The notes beneath the pieces were generated by a model that saw only the letters and a list, made by a program, of their open reading frames with translations, made no database searches and had not been told where the DNA came from. DNA of 23,232 nucleotides from Perkinsus olseni (taxonomy: Eukaryota > Perkinsozoa > Perkinsida > Perkinsidae). This document shows positions 1-9,800 of this stretch, piece by piece. The position numbers and the translations under genes are program-made. Position 1 is the stretch's first letter, and each line of letters begins with the position of its first letter. The stretch lies in assembly GCA_013115135.1 (NCBI GenBank), contig JABANP010000676.1, positions 1-23,232 of the forward strand, written 5' to 3'.

Positions 1-681
1 GCTGTTAGCGGACTTGCCGTTGGAGCGTGAAATGTTTAACCCTGAATCAGAGACAGCCCATAAGCCATGAAGCATGATGAAAACAAGACGCGGCACTGCC
101 ACAGTGGCCTGTGTACGCGGTGCCATGCATGAACTAATAAGAACGAGGTGGTAGATCAGCGAACTAGGGAAGACCCCACAGAGATTAAGATACGCCGCAC
201 CTCCAGGATCGTAAGTAGTGTGGTTAACGTCCCCACTCTGCACCAAGTCTTACCAAGTCGGCAAGCAATCTGAATGGAACGTTTCCTTCGATTCTCGGCA
301 CTTCCCCTCGTCCTAAAAAGGTGCAGTCCGTGTCGTAGTAGCCTTGACGCGGGAAAGACCCGTCACGGTTCGGGCGGGCGGAGTGCGCTCACTTCATTGT
401 TGTCGGTAAGGCATTGAAAAAAATCATCGCGTGCTTTCCAGCACTTCTCCCTCCTGGCTACTCCCTTAACTGTGGCTTCAGGTGGTGATGTAGATCGTGG
501 ATCCATAGCGATGCACAGGTACTATGATTACCTGACTAACTAAGCCAAATGCGCACCATGCCCTGTACGAAGGGTAGCAACCGGGACACCACTCCTCATG
601 ATTAACACAGACAGTGATAGGGTGTGGAGAAAGCGGCCTGATTGTTCTGGCACGATAGACAATGATTGGATACGATGATAA
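1..681. other. No recognisable gene (left edge)
   Basis: I see no open frame of useful length, no recognisable protein similarity in any frame and no RNA gene here. The segment lies downstream of the minus-strand Serinc-like gene, which ends at 682, so part of it may be 3' untranslated sequence. The extreme left could belong to a gene truncated by the window edge, but nothing supports that. Confidence 0.5.
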
Positions 682-2261
682 TCAGAACTCCCGGCCTGTT
701 ACTACGAGTGGTGCCGCAAGGGTCCATCCATACAAAAACGTCACAGTGACTGCCGCCGTCGGACAGAGCCACTCAGGCAGTACCCCCGCCATAGCTGGTC
801 CCAAGTACAGGCCGATTAGCGTACCACACAAGTGGAGGAGTGCCAGAGACTTCGCCGTTTCACTGTCGGGAGGGTCTCGTTGACTCGACTCGGGCTGGGC
901 GACGTTCGTGAGCGATTCACTGAGGCGCACACTAGAGTGCATAGAGCGTCCATCCAACTATCCCTTGCAGTCCAGAGGATGCTGACAACCAAGCTGAGTA
1001 TGCGAACATGAGGGAAGAAGGGAGCAGCGCACCGTGGGGAATGTACTCGGTCAGGGAAGCAACAAGACAAGCCACCTGTAGTAAGAGGACCACAGCGAAC
1101 CACAGACATCGAGTGAGACTAAGGTAGAAGTAGTAGCAACCGGACGCCAAGAATAATACAGAGAATAAGATAATTGCTGCAAACCAAACTCTACTCAGAG
1201 TTTCATTATCGCTGTACTCGTTCTCTGCGTTTTCCACCCATGCCTCGTTCCAGGAGTACGCCAAATCAATGAGCATAACCTGTTGCATTAATACGTAAAT
1301 AATACATGCTGGTACTTCGCCGTTTCACTGTCGGGAGGGTCTCGTTGACTCGACTCGGGCTGGGCGACGTTCGTGAGCGATTCACTGAGGCGCACACTAG
1401 AGTGCATAGAGCGTCCATCCAACTATCCCTTGCAGTCCAGAGGATGCTGACAACCAAGCTGAGTATGCGAACATGAGGGAAGAAGGGAGCAGCGCACCGT
1501 GGGGAATGTACTCGGTCAGGGAAGCAACAAGACAAGCCACCTGTAGTAAGAGGACCACAGCGAACCACAGACATCGAGTGAGACTAAGGTAGAAGTAGTA
1601 GCAACCGGACGCCAAGAATAATACAGAGAATAAGATAATTGCTGCAAACCAAACTCTACTCAGAGTTTCATTATCGCTGTACTCGTTCTCTGCGTTTTCC
1701 ACCCATGCCTCGTTCCAGGAGTACGCCAAATCAATGAGCATAACCTGTTGCATTAATACGTAAATAATACATGCTGGTACCAGTGTCACAAATAGGAAAT
1801 GGAACATATCGTTTGGAGCAAAGCACAGGGCAAATGCTATCACTGGTATCATCACGAATTTGAGAACGAAGTACCGATTGTTGGCCCTTCGTGCCAAGCT
1901 ATCCCCACAGGTGCACAGGAGCAGGATGGTCACATGCATGAGTGTGTAAGTGCATGTTATTCGCTGAATGATGCCAGCATAGAAGCAGGATTCGACCCCA
2001 ACCTCACCATCATCAACCCTCCTACATTCCCCTATACCAGGTAAGTAGCCAAACCACCACTGCAAGTCTTTATTGCTTCCAAATAGAGAACCCATGCTGA
2101 GGGCCAGAATGATAGTATAAAGATTGAGTATTAGATATCCAATTCTTGAGGCATCCTGCTTCAATGTACCGACTCCCAGTGCCTTCGCACAGCATGTGCC
2201 GGTGAGAGAGCCCAAGCAGGGAGGTCAGGAAGGAGCCTGCCATCGAGAATATGGCTCCCAT
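682..2261 (-). CDS. Serinc (serine incorporator, TMS1/TDE1-like) membrane protein gene, disrupted
   Basis: The minus strand encodes a multi-pass membrane protein that I assign to the Serinc family. These proteins are membrane carriers or scaffolds linked to serine and lipid metabolism. Supporting marks are an ATG at 2261 followed by MGAIFSMAGSF (Serincs commonly start MGA...), a hydrophobic helix series, the hallmark IDLAYSWNEAWVE at about 1702-1740, and a C-terminal FLYGWTLAAPLVVTGREF ending at TGA 682-684, which matches the family's last helix. The path needs three interpretations. The frame beginning at 2261 must lose one G of the GGG at 2211-2213 to join the long downstream frame. A GT-AG intron removes 58 bp (932-989 or its duplicate 1397-1454). 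A 465-bp tandem duplication lies across the last exons. If the extra G is ignored and splicing runs from donor 1454 to acceptor 932, the product is 351 aa, a little short for Serincs (usually 400-470). It could be a recent pseudogene, a gene rescued by splicing, or carry assembly errors. Family assignment is firm; exon structure is inferred. Confidence 0.75.
849..1313. repeat. Tandem duplication, copy 1 (465 bp)
   Basis: Direct repeat of 465 bp, adjacent to and identical by eye with 1314-1778. Copy 1 begins ACTTCGCC at 849 and ends ...GCTGGT at 1313. The dinucleotide AC is shared at both breakpoints, which fits a microhomology-mediated or slippage event. It contains the 3' part of the Serinc exon with the WNEAW motif, the short intron and the start of the last exon. 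The length is 155 codons exactly, but stops in the relevant frames prevent simple read-through of both copies. Confidence 0.95.
932..989 (-). other. Candidate 58-bp GT-AG intron in Serinc-like gene (copy 1)
   Basis: On the minus strand the exon frame reads ...MFAYSA then TG, followed by GTTGTCAGC... (989 downward) and ...CACTCTAG ending at 932. Splicing completes the split codon with the T at 931 and enters the frame that ends in the conserved Serinc C-terminus at 682. Without splicing, the upstream frame hits the TAG at 932-934. Other short splice pairs are possible. The change of frame between the two halves is certain, but this exact intron is inferred. Confidence 0.5.
1314..1778. repeat. 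Tandem duplication, copy 2 (465 bp)
   Basis: Second copy of the 465-bp unit. It is continuous on its right with the unique 5' part of the Serinc-like gene (1779-2261), so it carries the copy of the WNEAW exon that joins directly to the upstream coding sequence. Its downstream edge (1314) runs into copy 1. Reading the last-exon frame through this junction meets a TAA after a few codons. Confidence 0.95.
1397..1454 (-). other. Candidate 58-bp GT-AG intron in Serinc-like gene (copy 2)
   Basis: Duplicate of the intron at 932-989, in the second copy of the 465-bp unit. If this donor (1454) is joined to its own acceptor (1397), the message runs into copy 1 and soon meets a stop. If it is joined to the copy 1 acceptor (932), the normal reading frame is kept and the extra copy is removed as part of a 523-bp intron. 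Confidence 0.45.
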
Positions 2262-2532
2262 GATAGCTCAGTGAAACCTTCTGAACTCTAAGAGTGTGGT
2301 ATGCAGCTCCACTAATTATCGGACTAACGCAACATTCGGAGAGTATATAAATACTTGCAGCAAATAACCTAGAGCTATAACTTACAAGGATTACAGTAAC
2401 ATCAAAAGCAATATTACGAGCATCATTAAGGCTTCACGTGGCCCCGGGCCTCGGTCTTAAGGATCCATAACTTACTGTACAGTGGCCGTTAGAGAGCGGA
2501 TAGATAAAGAAAACAGTGCGCATCGAGTTCAT
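2262..2532. other. Intergenic region between Serinc-like and ZIP genes
   Basis: A 271-bp gap separates the stop of the ZIP gene (2533) from the start codon of the Serinc-like gene (2261); both are on the minus strand. It is AT-richer than its neighbours around 2310-2430. On the minus strand a TATTTATATAC string lies about 85-95 bp before the Serinc ATG (2342-2354) and could be a TATA-type promoter element, but this is weak evidence. No gene is seen. Confidence 0.4.
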
Positions 2533-3421
2533 CTACGCTGAGCCGAAATGAGCGTAGAAATCAACAGCGATAACGGCTGCACTACAAAGACCAGTTAGAG
2601 CTGTAGTTCTAATAGGATCGTTGCCGAGCATGCGATGAGCCTCGGGCGCTATGTCCATAACTACGGCATACCCCATACATCCAGCAGCTGCTGCTAACCC
2701 TGTAGCAACTAAAGTTGGTGATACCGACAGTACACGTGTGGAGAGCAAGAACGCTGGCAGGGCCGAGATGGGCTGGGGCAAGTTAGCTATGAACGCGAAG
2801 ACTGCTCCTTCGAGAGGCGTCATGCCCTTGGCGATGAATGCCAAACAAAGGGCGGCGCCCTCGGGGATATTATGGATCGCTATGGAGCTGAAAACTAGTC
2901 CCCCAAGATGGGACTTATCCGAGGCTGATGATAAACCGAGGCAAAGGCCCTCTCCTAAGGAGTGGACCATCATTCCCAGTAAAACGACTGCGGCTCGGCT
3001 AGCTCGGGCACCCTTCAATGAGCCAAGGTGCTCCAGAGGGTTGGCAGTAAAGAACTTGTCAACTGTTAGCATGAGGCTTACGCCAATAGCCAGACCGGTA
3101 GCGATCCCTAGGAGGTTAGAGCTAGTAGAGAAGGCTTCGCACATAAGTACCGCACTGCATCCGGTCATCATCCCTGCTGCTACAGCAACGCATACCTATC
3201 AACAGGATGCTCTCAAGGTGTTTAACGAGACGGGAAAAACGCCGCCTGCGCGCTTAACGGCGACCCCCCCCCAACCCTACTACCCCCGACATCTTGTCGT
3301 TCAAAGTTCCTATAAAACCCAATGAAAAGGAACCGAGGAGAGTGGTGCCCGCTGTCAAGCAGCAGTACAGAAGGAAGCCTACAGCTGATATAGGAGCCTC
3401 CGTGTCATGGGGTGGAGTCAT
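2533..3421 (-). CDS. ZIP-family (SLC39-like) metal transporter, two exons
   Basis: ZIP proteins move zinc or other divalent metals into the cytosol. I model exon 1 at 3421-3284 (46 codons) and exon 2 at 3195-2533 (221 codons including stop), giving 266 aa. Exon 1 starts MTPPHDTEAP and carries the first membrane helix (FLLYCCLTAGTTLLG). After splicing the frame continues VCVAVAAGMMTGCSAV, a typical second ZIP helix. The metal-site helices are clear: VHSLGEG (H124, E128) and IHNIPEG (H154, E158) match the HxxxE motifs of ZIP helices 4 and 5, and DIAPEAHR (D227, E231) matches a later conserved acidic motif. About eight hydrophobic segments are visible and the histidine-rich loop is short, closer to the ZIP11/GufA type. 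Without exon 1 the open frame starts at an internal Met (3171), which would cut off helix 1. The frame upstream of 3421 stays open to a TAA near 3495, so a longer N-terminus is possible. The retrotransposon LTR begins 178 bp upstream. Confidence 0.85.
3196..3283 (-). other. 88-bp GT-AG intron in ZIP transporter gene
   Basis: On the minus strand the donor is TCGGGG|GTAGTAGGG at 3283 and the acceptor is TTGATAG|GTATGC at 3196/3195. It is phase 0, since both flanking codons are complete. Unspliced, the exon 1 frame ends at a TAA just past a run of G (3264-3272). Spliced, helix 2 of the ZIP fold becomes continuous (MSG + VCVAVAAGMM). The G-rich start of the intron allows slightly different donor positions, but this pair is the one that keeps frame. 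Confidence 0.7.
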
Positions 3422-3595
3422 TGAGGAAGATAAGTGATGGCTGAGGGAATGGGCATTATTGCCGACGACACAGTTGATCAGACCCGACAGCTCGACTTAG
3501 ATGAACTGCTAGCGGAACTCCTTTGTTCTATCACCAAAGTATCAAATTGCCCGCATCTTGCTCGTTGGGGTCGCAAGAACGCAACTCAGCTGTGG

Positions 3596-3599
3596 CAAC
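3596..3599. repeat. Target-site duplication (left), CAAC
   Basis: The four bases directly before the 5' LTR are CAAC and match the four bases directly after the 3' LTR (11193-11196). A 4-bp duplication is in the range made by integrases of Ty3 and BEL/Pao elements. Confidence 0.8.
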
Positions 3600-3807
3600 T
3601 GTGAGCAGTTTTGGTCATCGCTCGCCCTTTAATTCACCTGCTCAGTAACGATAAGATATGCTTGAGTAGTTGCTACTATTAAACTAGATTAAGATCCGAT
3701 ATTCTTTGCTCTATGTCCTCCGAATTGAGTCAAGTGGAATTGGGAAGACAGCGCCCTCAGCGATCTTGCGTAGGTCGAGGTATTGAGCGCTTCGCTGATT
3801 CCTCACA
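3600..3807 (+). repeat. 5' LTR (208 bp)
   Basis: Begins TGTGAGCAG and ends TTCCTCACA, so the terminal TGTGAG and CTCACA are perfect inverted repeats. I find no mismatch to the 3' LTR. It must hold the promoter within its first 113 bp, because the polyprotein ATG is at 3713 inside the LTR. A small hairpin (AGTAG-TTG-CTACT, 3665-3677) and an AT-rich stretch precede the ATG. About 32 codons of the polyprotein are LTR-encoded. Confidence 0.97.
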
Positions 3808-6800
3808 TTCTACCGGGATGCGTCAACCTTCCAACTCCGTCGACCAGAACCCTACCTCTCTTGCCGCCGACATTCCCAACGACCCCTCGGCTGATCCTTC
3901 AAGGTCTGCTGAAGACCCTCCTCCCCTAAGACAGGACGGTGATGGCATTCCGCCATCGCCAAGTCACGATGGTGATGCGAGCTCGGCCTCATCTAGACGA
4001 GATGGTGGTGCAAGATCCTCTTCACAAGGCGGGGATGATGATCAGCACCTAGGTTCTTCTTCCTACAACTCCGTATTCGTCTCCCCGCCCCCGGTGGACG
4101 CTTGGATGCCCTCTCCAGACGATGCCATTCACGAGACCATTCACATCAACGACAATGTTCAGCATCCTCGCCAACCTCCTCCTCCTCCTCAACGTCAGAC
4201 TCAACTGAGTGGTGTACAGCCAACCTTCTTGGCATCTACGTCTGGTCAACATCAACCTCCACTTCAACCACCTCAGGGACTGCTGTCGAGCCATCAGTTA
4301 TTCCTGCCTACCCCCTTGCCAAGATCATGGCATGGCAGTTCCATTGGTGCTTTTCCTCCGGACAACTCTCCAACGCCGACCAGCCCAGCAGGCGTTCTCT
4401 CTGCCGGTGGTGATACCAGCTCTATACCTGTCCGTCAACCTCATCAGGATAGCAACCTCTACCATTCACCCCAAGGTGGTCCGCATCGTCCCAACGCTAA
4501 TGCCGTTCCGAGTGGTCCTGTAATGGTTGGCCATCCGGCCTTGACTCCGACTGCTGGCTTCGCGGGACTGACGACCTTCTATCCACCGTTAGCTGCGCCA
4601 TCTCCCAACATCTATGGTTATCAAAGACCGCTCTACCATGTGGGTTTGACGGGAACACCTCCGGTCGTTCCTGACCCTGTGTCGACGTTCCCTTCTACGC
4701 CATCCTTCGGTGTTGACCATCGTAGCAGTCTACACCTTCCACCGTCGCATCCATCGTTTTCGGCGCCAGGTCTTGACGTGTCGGCCGTGAACATTCCACC
4801 GGTGAACGTTCCAGCTAAGCCGACGGATGCTGAGATGGATCGTTCCGAAACGAGGAAGCGATCTCCACCCCATCGATCTCATCGTCGTCATCGAACGAGG
4901 CGTTCGCGGTCACTGTCATCAAGTCTTTCGGACTCTGGGTCTTCGGTCTGTCGTACGCTGAGCTCTTCCAGTGCACCTTCCTCCGAATCCGAGTCCGACC
5001 GTTCAAGCCGTCATCATCGCCATCGTAAGAGGCGTGGTCATATCGGTACTTCCGGTCGACAACGTCGCGTCGACGTCAATGGCTGGTGCTGCGGGTGTCG
5101 TAAGTCAAAATGTCGTCAGAAGATCTCCCTCTCCGATCTCAACACTCTTCACAACATCGCCAAGAAACGTAAAGATGCCGACAAGTTCTTGGGCCATAAG
5201 GATCGTCGCAGTGGTGCGACTTGGGTTGCCATCATCAAGCGGACGATGAAAGGGTATCCTGATGCCGCTGCCTATCTTTGGGCGGAACTTAACTGTGACG
5301 ACTCGGTATGGCGCGACATCACAGCTGGGCGAGAAGCCCCGGCCATGTGCCATGGGGACTACTCCGACCATCTAGCGAGTCTTTTTCGGCGCGTGAACAG
5401 TCTCTATAACAACGAAGAGGTCCGTCTGCGTGCTGAAGATCTGCTGCACAATCTCCAACAGGGACCACAGGAAGATGTTGCCGCCCTACTTGACCGTGCC
5501 GAAAGTATAAGGTTGGAGCTTGCCAACCTTGGGTCCGAGCCTACTGATCGCGACATGAAGCGCAAGATCTTCGACGCGCTCCATAGCGAAAGGCTACGTG
5601 ACAGGATCGACGACTACTTGACAAATGATCGAGTCTCCCTACGTCGATTCATGAGGAAGCTCTTGGAGCAAGACTCTCGCCAACGCCATCGCGATCATCG
5701 CCACAATGCTAAGCATTCTGCACAACTCAATGTGACGACGACATCTTCTCCCCTACCTGGTGGTGCGACGACATCAACTACACTACCCGGTGGTACGACT
5801 ACATCTTCTTTCCTACCCGGTGGTACGACTACATCCTCTTTCCTACCCGGTGGTACGACTACATCACCTTCCCTACCCGGTGGTGCAACTACCTCGACCT
5901 TGGCGACGTATCCAGGATCAGTGGCTGCTGCGGCATGGCCTCAGCAAGCCCTGATGGTTCAGCCCGCTGCTACCCACGCCCAACAGCCTCGCAAGGGCGC
6001 GAGCTCTACCGCCATGTATCTCGACCCTTCCGCGGTTCGTCCACCCATCTCGGGCGACGGGTCGGCAGCCGACTCTAAACACTTCACCATCGAGTTCGTG
6101 AGAAAGTTCCGTTGTCAGCGATGCTTGGTTCACGATCACTCCACCAGCAAATGTGCCGCTGACAAGATGTTCATGGCCCATCTCCGCTGTGATCAGTGCG
6201 GACTCCATCATGATGTTCCTCCGAACAAGGTCCTGCACTGCGCTAAAGCCATCTGTCATAGATGCTCCGCCGCCGGTCACCTGTGCCGTGCCTGTCCTGC
6301 TCCCAAACCTCTGCGTGGTCGCCCTCCTGTACAGCCCCAACCCGGCACGGCTCAGGTCAACTGTGTTGCCAGTGCATCGACCGCATCATCATCGTTGATC
6401 ACTATTGATTTCAAGATCTCTGCCGACGACGAACGACTCTCTCCGACCGTGCTCTGTCCGGCTCTTCTTGACACAGGAGCTGAGGCCTTCTTCTTGCGGT
6501 CTGATGAACTTTCGTCGTGGCGTACGGCTGGCCTTCACTTCCCCATACTGCCAGACAGCACTAAGGTCAAGGTTGCCAACGGGACCTCTGTGCCAACGTT
6601 GGGTCGTACTCCCCCATTGCGTGTAACGTTCGTGAGTGGAACGACCATCTCGGCGTCTTTCCTCATCCTCGATGACCTTACCCACCGTGCCATTGTTCCC
6701 ACCGCGGCTCTGAGACAAGCTGGCGGTGCGAGGTGGGTCGTCGGTGAGACTCCCTCCGAGGATCGCATCTTCATCGGTGATGCCCAAGTCCAGCAGCACT

Positions 6801-9800
6801 CTGACACCACGGCGTCGCCTGGCTCGGTAACCTGTCTCCGCATGGTTGTTGCGAAGAACCCGCCAACTCTGACTCAGGAGCACGCCGTGAAGTTCTCTGT
6901 CCTTCAAGAAGACTCTGAACATCTTCATCCTGTCGTCGAGTCCATCGACCGTGATGATCCTGTCACTGACGATCGACGTCTCCTGCGGGTTTCTTATCGC
7001 CCTGACGCGTCTGCTCCCGCCGGCCGTCCCTACGTCGATATCCCCTGGTGTGACAACGACTGCCGTCCTGCGTGGAACTATCACCGCGCTTATGCGCGCG
7101 ACAAAGCCATCTTCAGTCGACTTACGTCACAACAACAGCAACTCTACCGTCAGGCTGTTAATGATCTTGTGGCCGCCGGTTTCGCTGAGATAGTCGACGA
7201 CCCAAAGCAGTGCGGATACTACATCAACGGGCTACCGGTGTTCAGGCCTGATAAGGCCACCCATCCCTGCCGTGTCTGCCTAGATGCTCGAGAACTGAAT
7301 CGCTACCTCGCCAACATCTCGTCCAAGGGTGTGGGACCGGGAAGCCTGTGGTTCTTCCTCATTGCCATCCGCAACTGCAAGTTCTTCCGAGCTGCCGATT
7401 TGCAAACCGCCTTCTTGAGGGTCGGCTTGCACGACTCGGACAGCTTCTTCATCGGCTGCGTAGCAGCCTCAACGACGATAAGGTTCCGGCGCCTTCCCTT
7501 CGGCCTATCGTGTAGTGGATTCGGTCTTGAGTCCGTACTTGAAGATCTACAAAACCGGTGGTGTCGATTCTTAGCATCCCTTTCCTCACCTCGTGGCAGT
7601 CCCTTCTCCCGCATCAGTCCGATGACGTCGTCGACCAAGCCCAAGCCATCTCCTGTCATGCTCAACACCCAACCGATGTGCTCGCTGCCCGATGTGCTCA
7701 TCAAAGAAGGCTTGGATTTGGTCATCTACGTTGACGATCTCGCCAATCGCGGTGAACATCCAGCTGACGTCCATCACCGGTCCGTCTTCTGCTACAGTAA
7801 GCTCGACGACTCGGGATTGCCAGTTCATGAGGTGAAGACTTTCGACAACATCCATCCGGCGCCATCGCTCGACCCTGCCAACGTCAAGGGCCTGCTCGGC
7901 TACCGGTACGACCCTGGCTCGGACTCTCTGTCCTTATCGATCAAGCTTGAGGCCACCTACTCTCCACAGTCGTGTACCAGGCGCCTTCTCGTTGGTGCGG
8001 TAAATTCCTTCTATGATCCTCTCAACCTCTTCATGGAATTCGCCGCTGTCGGAAGGGGATTAGCCCGTCTGGCGTCCCAGCCCGCAGACGCGAAGATTCC
8101 ACCTTGGGACGTTCCGTTGGATCCTACCCTGATCGAGAGGCTCAACAAATGGATTTCGCACATACCTCGGGACCTTTGGGTTCCTAGGTTCGCGGGTCTA
8201 CATCTAGGGGTCTACGCCTTCACGGATGCAAGCTATGATGGCTTCTGCTGTGACATTCGCGCCGCTGAATCTCCCTTCTCTCGGCTCTGTGGCAGGTTCG
8301 GTCTCTTCTCCTTGGATTGCGTGCACAAGCATTCCATCGTCCAGAAGGAGCTGTCGGGTCTCTACTGTACCATCATCCTCCTAGACCGCCTGCTCGATGT
8401 CGCCACTGTCCATGGTCCCTTGCCACCCACTTGCGACGTGTTCACTGACTCCCTCATAGCCATCCATCGCCTAAGGTCAATCGCCAACGACAGCAAGCTG
8501 GGCATCTTCGAGCGTCGACGTCTTCGCCGGGTGCGAGAGTTTGTCGACCGTGCCCAGAAGCTCGGCATCGACACCCATATAAGGCATATCGCCGGCGTCT
8601 ACAATCCCGCAGACCCCTCCACCAGGCCGTTCCGTGACCCAGTCGAGCTGCTGCCGTTGTCTCCTGATCAGATAGGCATCGGAGTATCGTCGTCGTTGGC
8701 ATCTGACCTCACCTACCCCCGCCTCTCGAGGCCCGCCCAGAATGTTAGTGACGACGATCTCTTCTTCGACCCCATTCCTCTGATTGACGGCTCCGACAGC
8801 GATGTCAGCTGCGAGATCAATGTGATGACCACTGCCTCGAACGTCAACACCGACACTCACTTCGTCTCCGTGGATGAGCTTCAGGCCGATCAGGAATCCT
8901 GCGATGTGATACGGTTAATCAAGGAGAAGCTGGCATCATGTGCGGAAGATACAACCCGTCAACGTCTCTCCAACTGGTATCGTATCAACGACGACAGCCT
9001 CGTGGTGCGTATTCTTGGTGCCACGATCAGCGACGAGGACTCCCCTGTGGTCGAGAGAACCGAGCAAGTTCTCATCGGAGCTGAACCTTTGAAGCACAAG
9101 CTAGTCGAGAAGGCTCACGACGCGTTCCACCGTGGCAAGGGCGGTACCTTCAGGCTTCTATCTACTCGGTACTATTGGAAGCGTATGCGTGCTTATGTGC
9201 GGCGCTTCGTCAACCGTTGTGAGGCCTGTGCCAAAGCTAAAGGAGACAGGATCGCCAGGTGCTCCCTCAGTTCGGTTCCATGGTGCGGTGGCGTTGGCCC
9301 TCTAAGGGTTCTCATGATTGACTACAGCGGCCCTTATGATGGTGCGTTCTCAGGTGGACAAGACCCCTCTGTCGACCGCTATGCTGTTACCGTCGTTTGT
9401 GTTGCCACCCGATACTGTCGAGGTGTCACTGTCCCCGATAAAAGCTGCGCCACCCTCCTCCCTAAGCTCACCGCTCTCTTCGACTCTACCGATTGGCCCT
9501 CTCTGATATTGGCCAGTGACTCCACTTTCCGAGGACACCAGTGGGTTCACTTCTGTGCTTCCAACAACATCCTCTACAAGGAGCTTCCGGCCAATGCGCC
9601 ATTTCTGTTGGGCTCCGGGGAAAGGCCCCACAAGGAGGTAAATGGTTACATGAGGGTTATTTTTGGGAAACTGGGTCTCGGTACTCCGGCATTGTCGTGG
9701 GTGCGTCATTACTTCCACGGCTTAAGAGCGTGGAATCTACTCCCCTTGCCCGGTTCTGATATCGCCCCTCATGATCTGGTTTACCTCAGTCGTGGTCGTG

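Noticed and set aside
662..883. 73-aa plus-strand frame
   Set aside because: Antisense to the last exon of the Serinc-like gene; no family resemblance.
2651..3325. 224-aa plus-strand frame
   Set aside because: Lies antisense to the ZIP transporter exon, whose protein has clear HxxxE motifs. The plus frame has low-information composition.
6389..7084. 231-aa minus-strand frame inside the retrotransposon
   Set aside because: Antisense to the protease/linker region of the polyprotein, with Arg-rich shadow composition and no recognisable domain.
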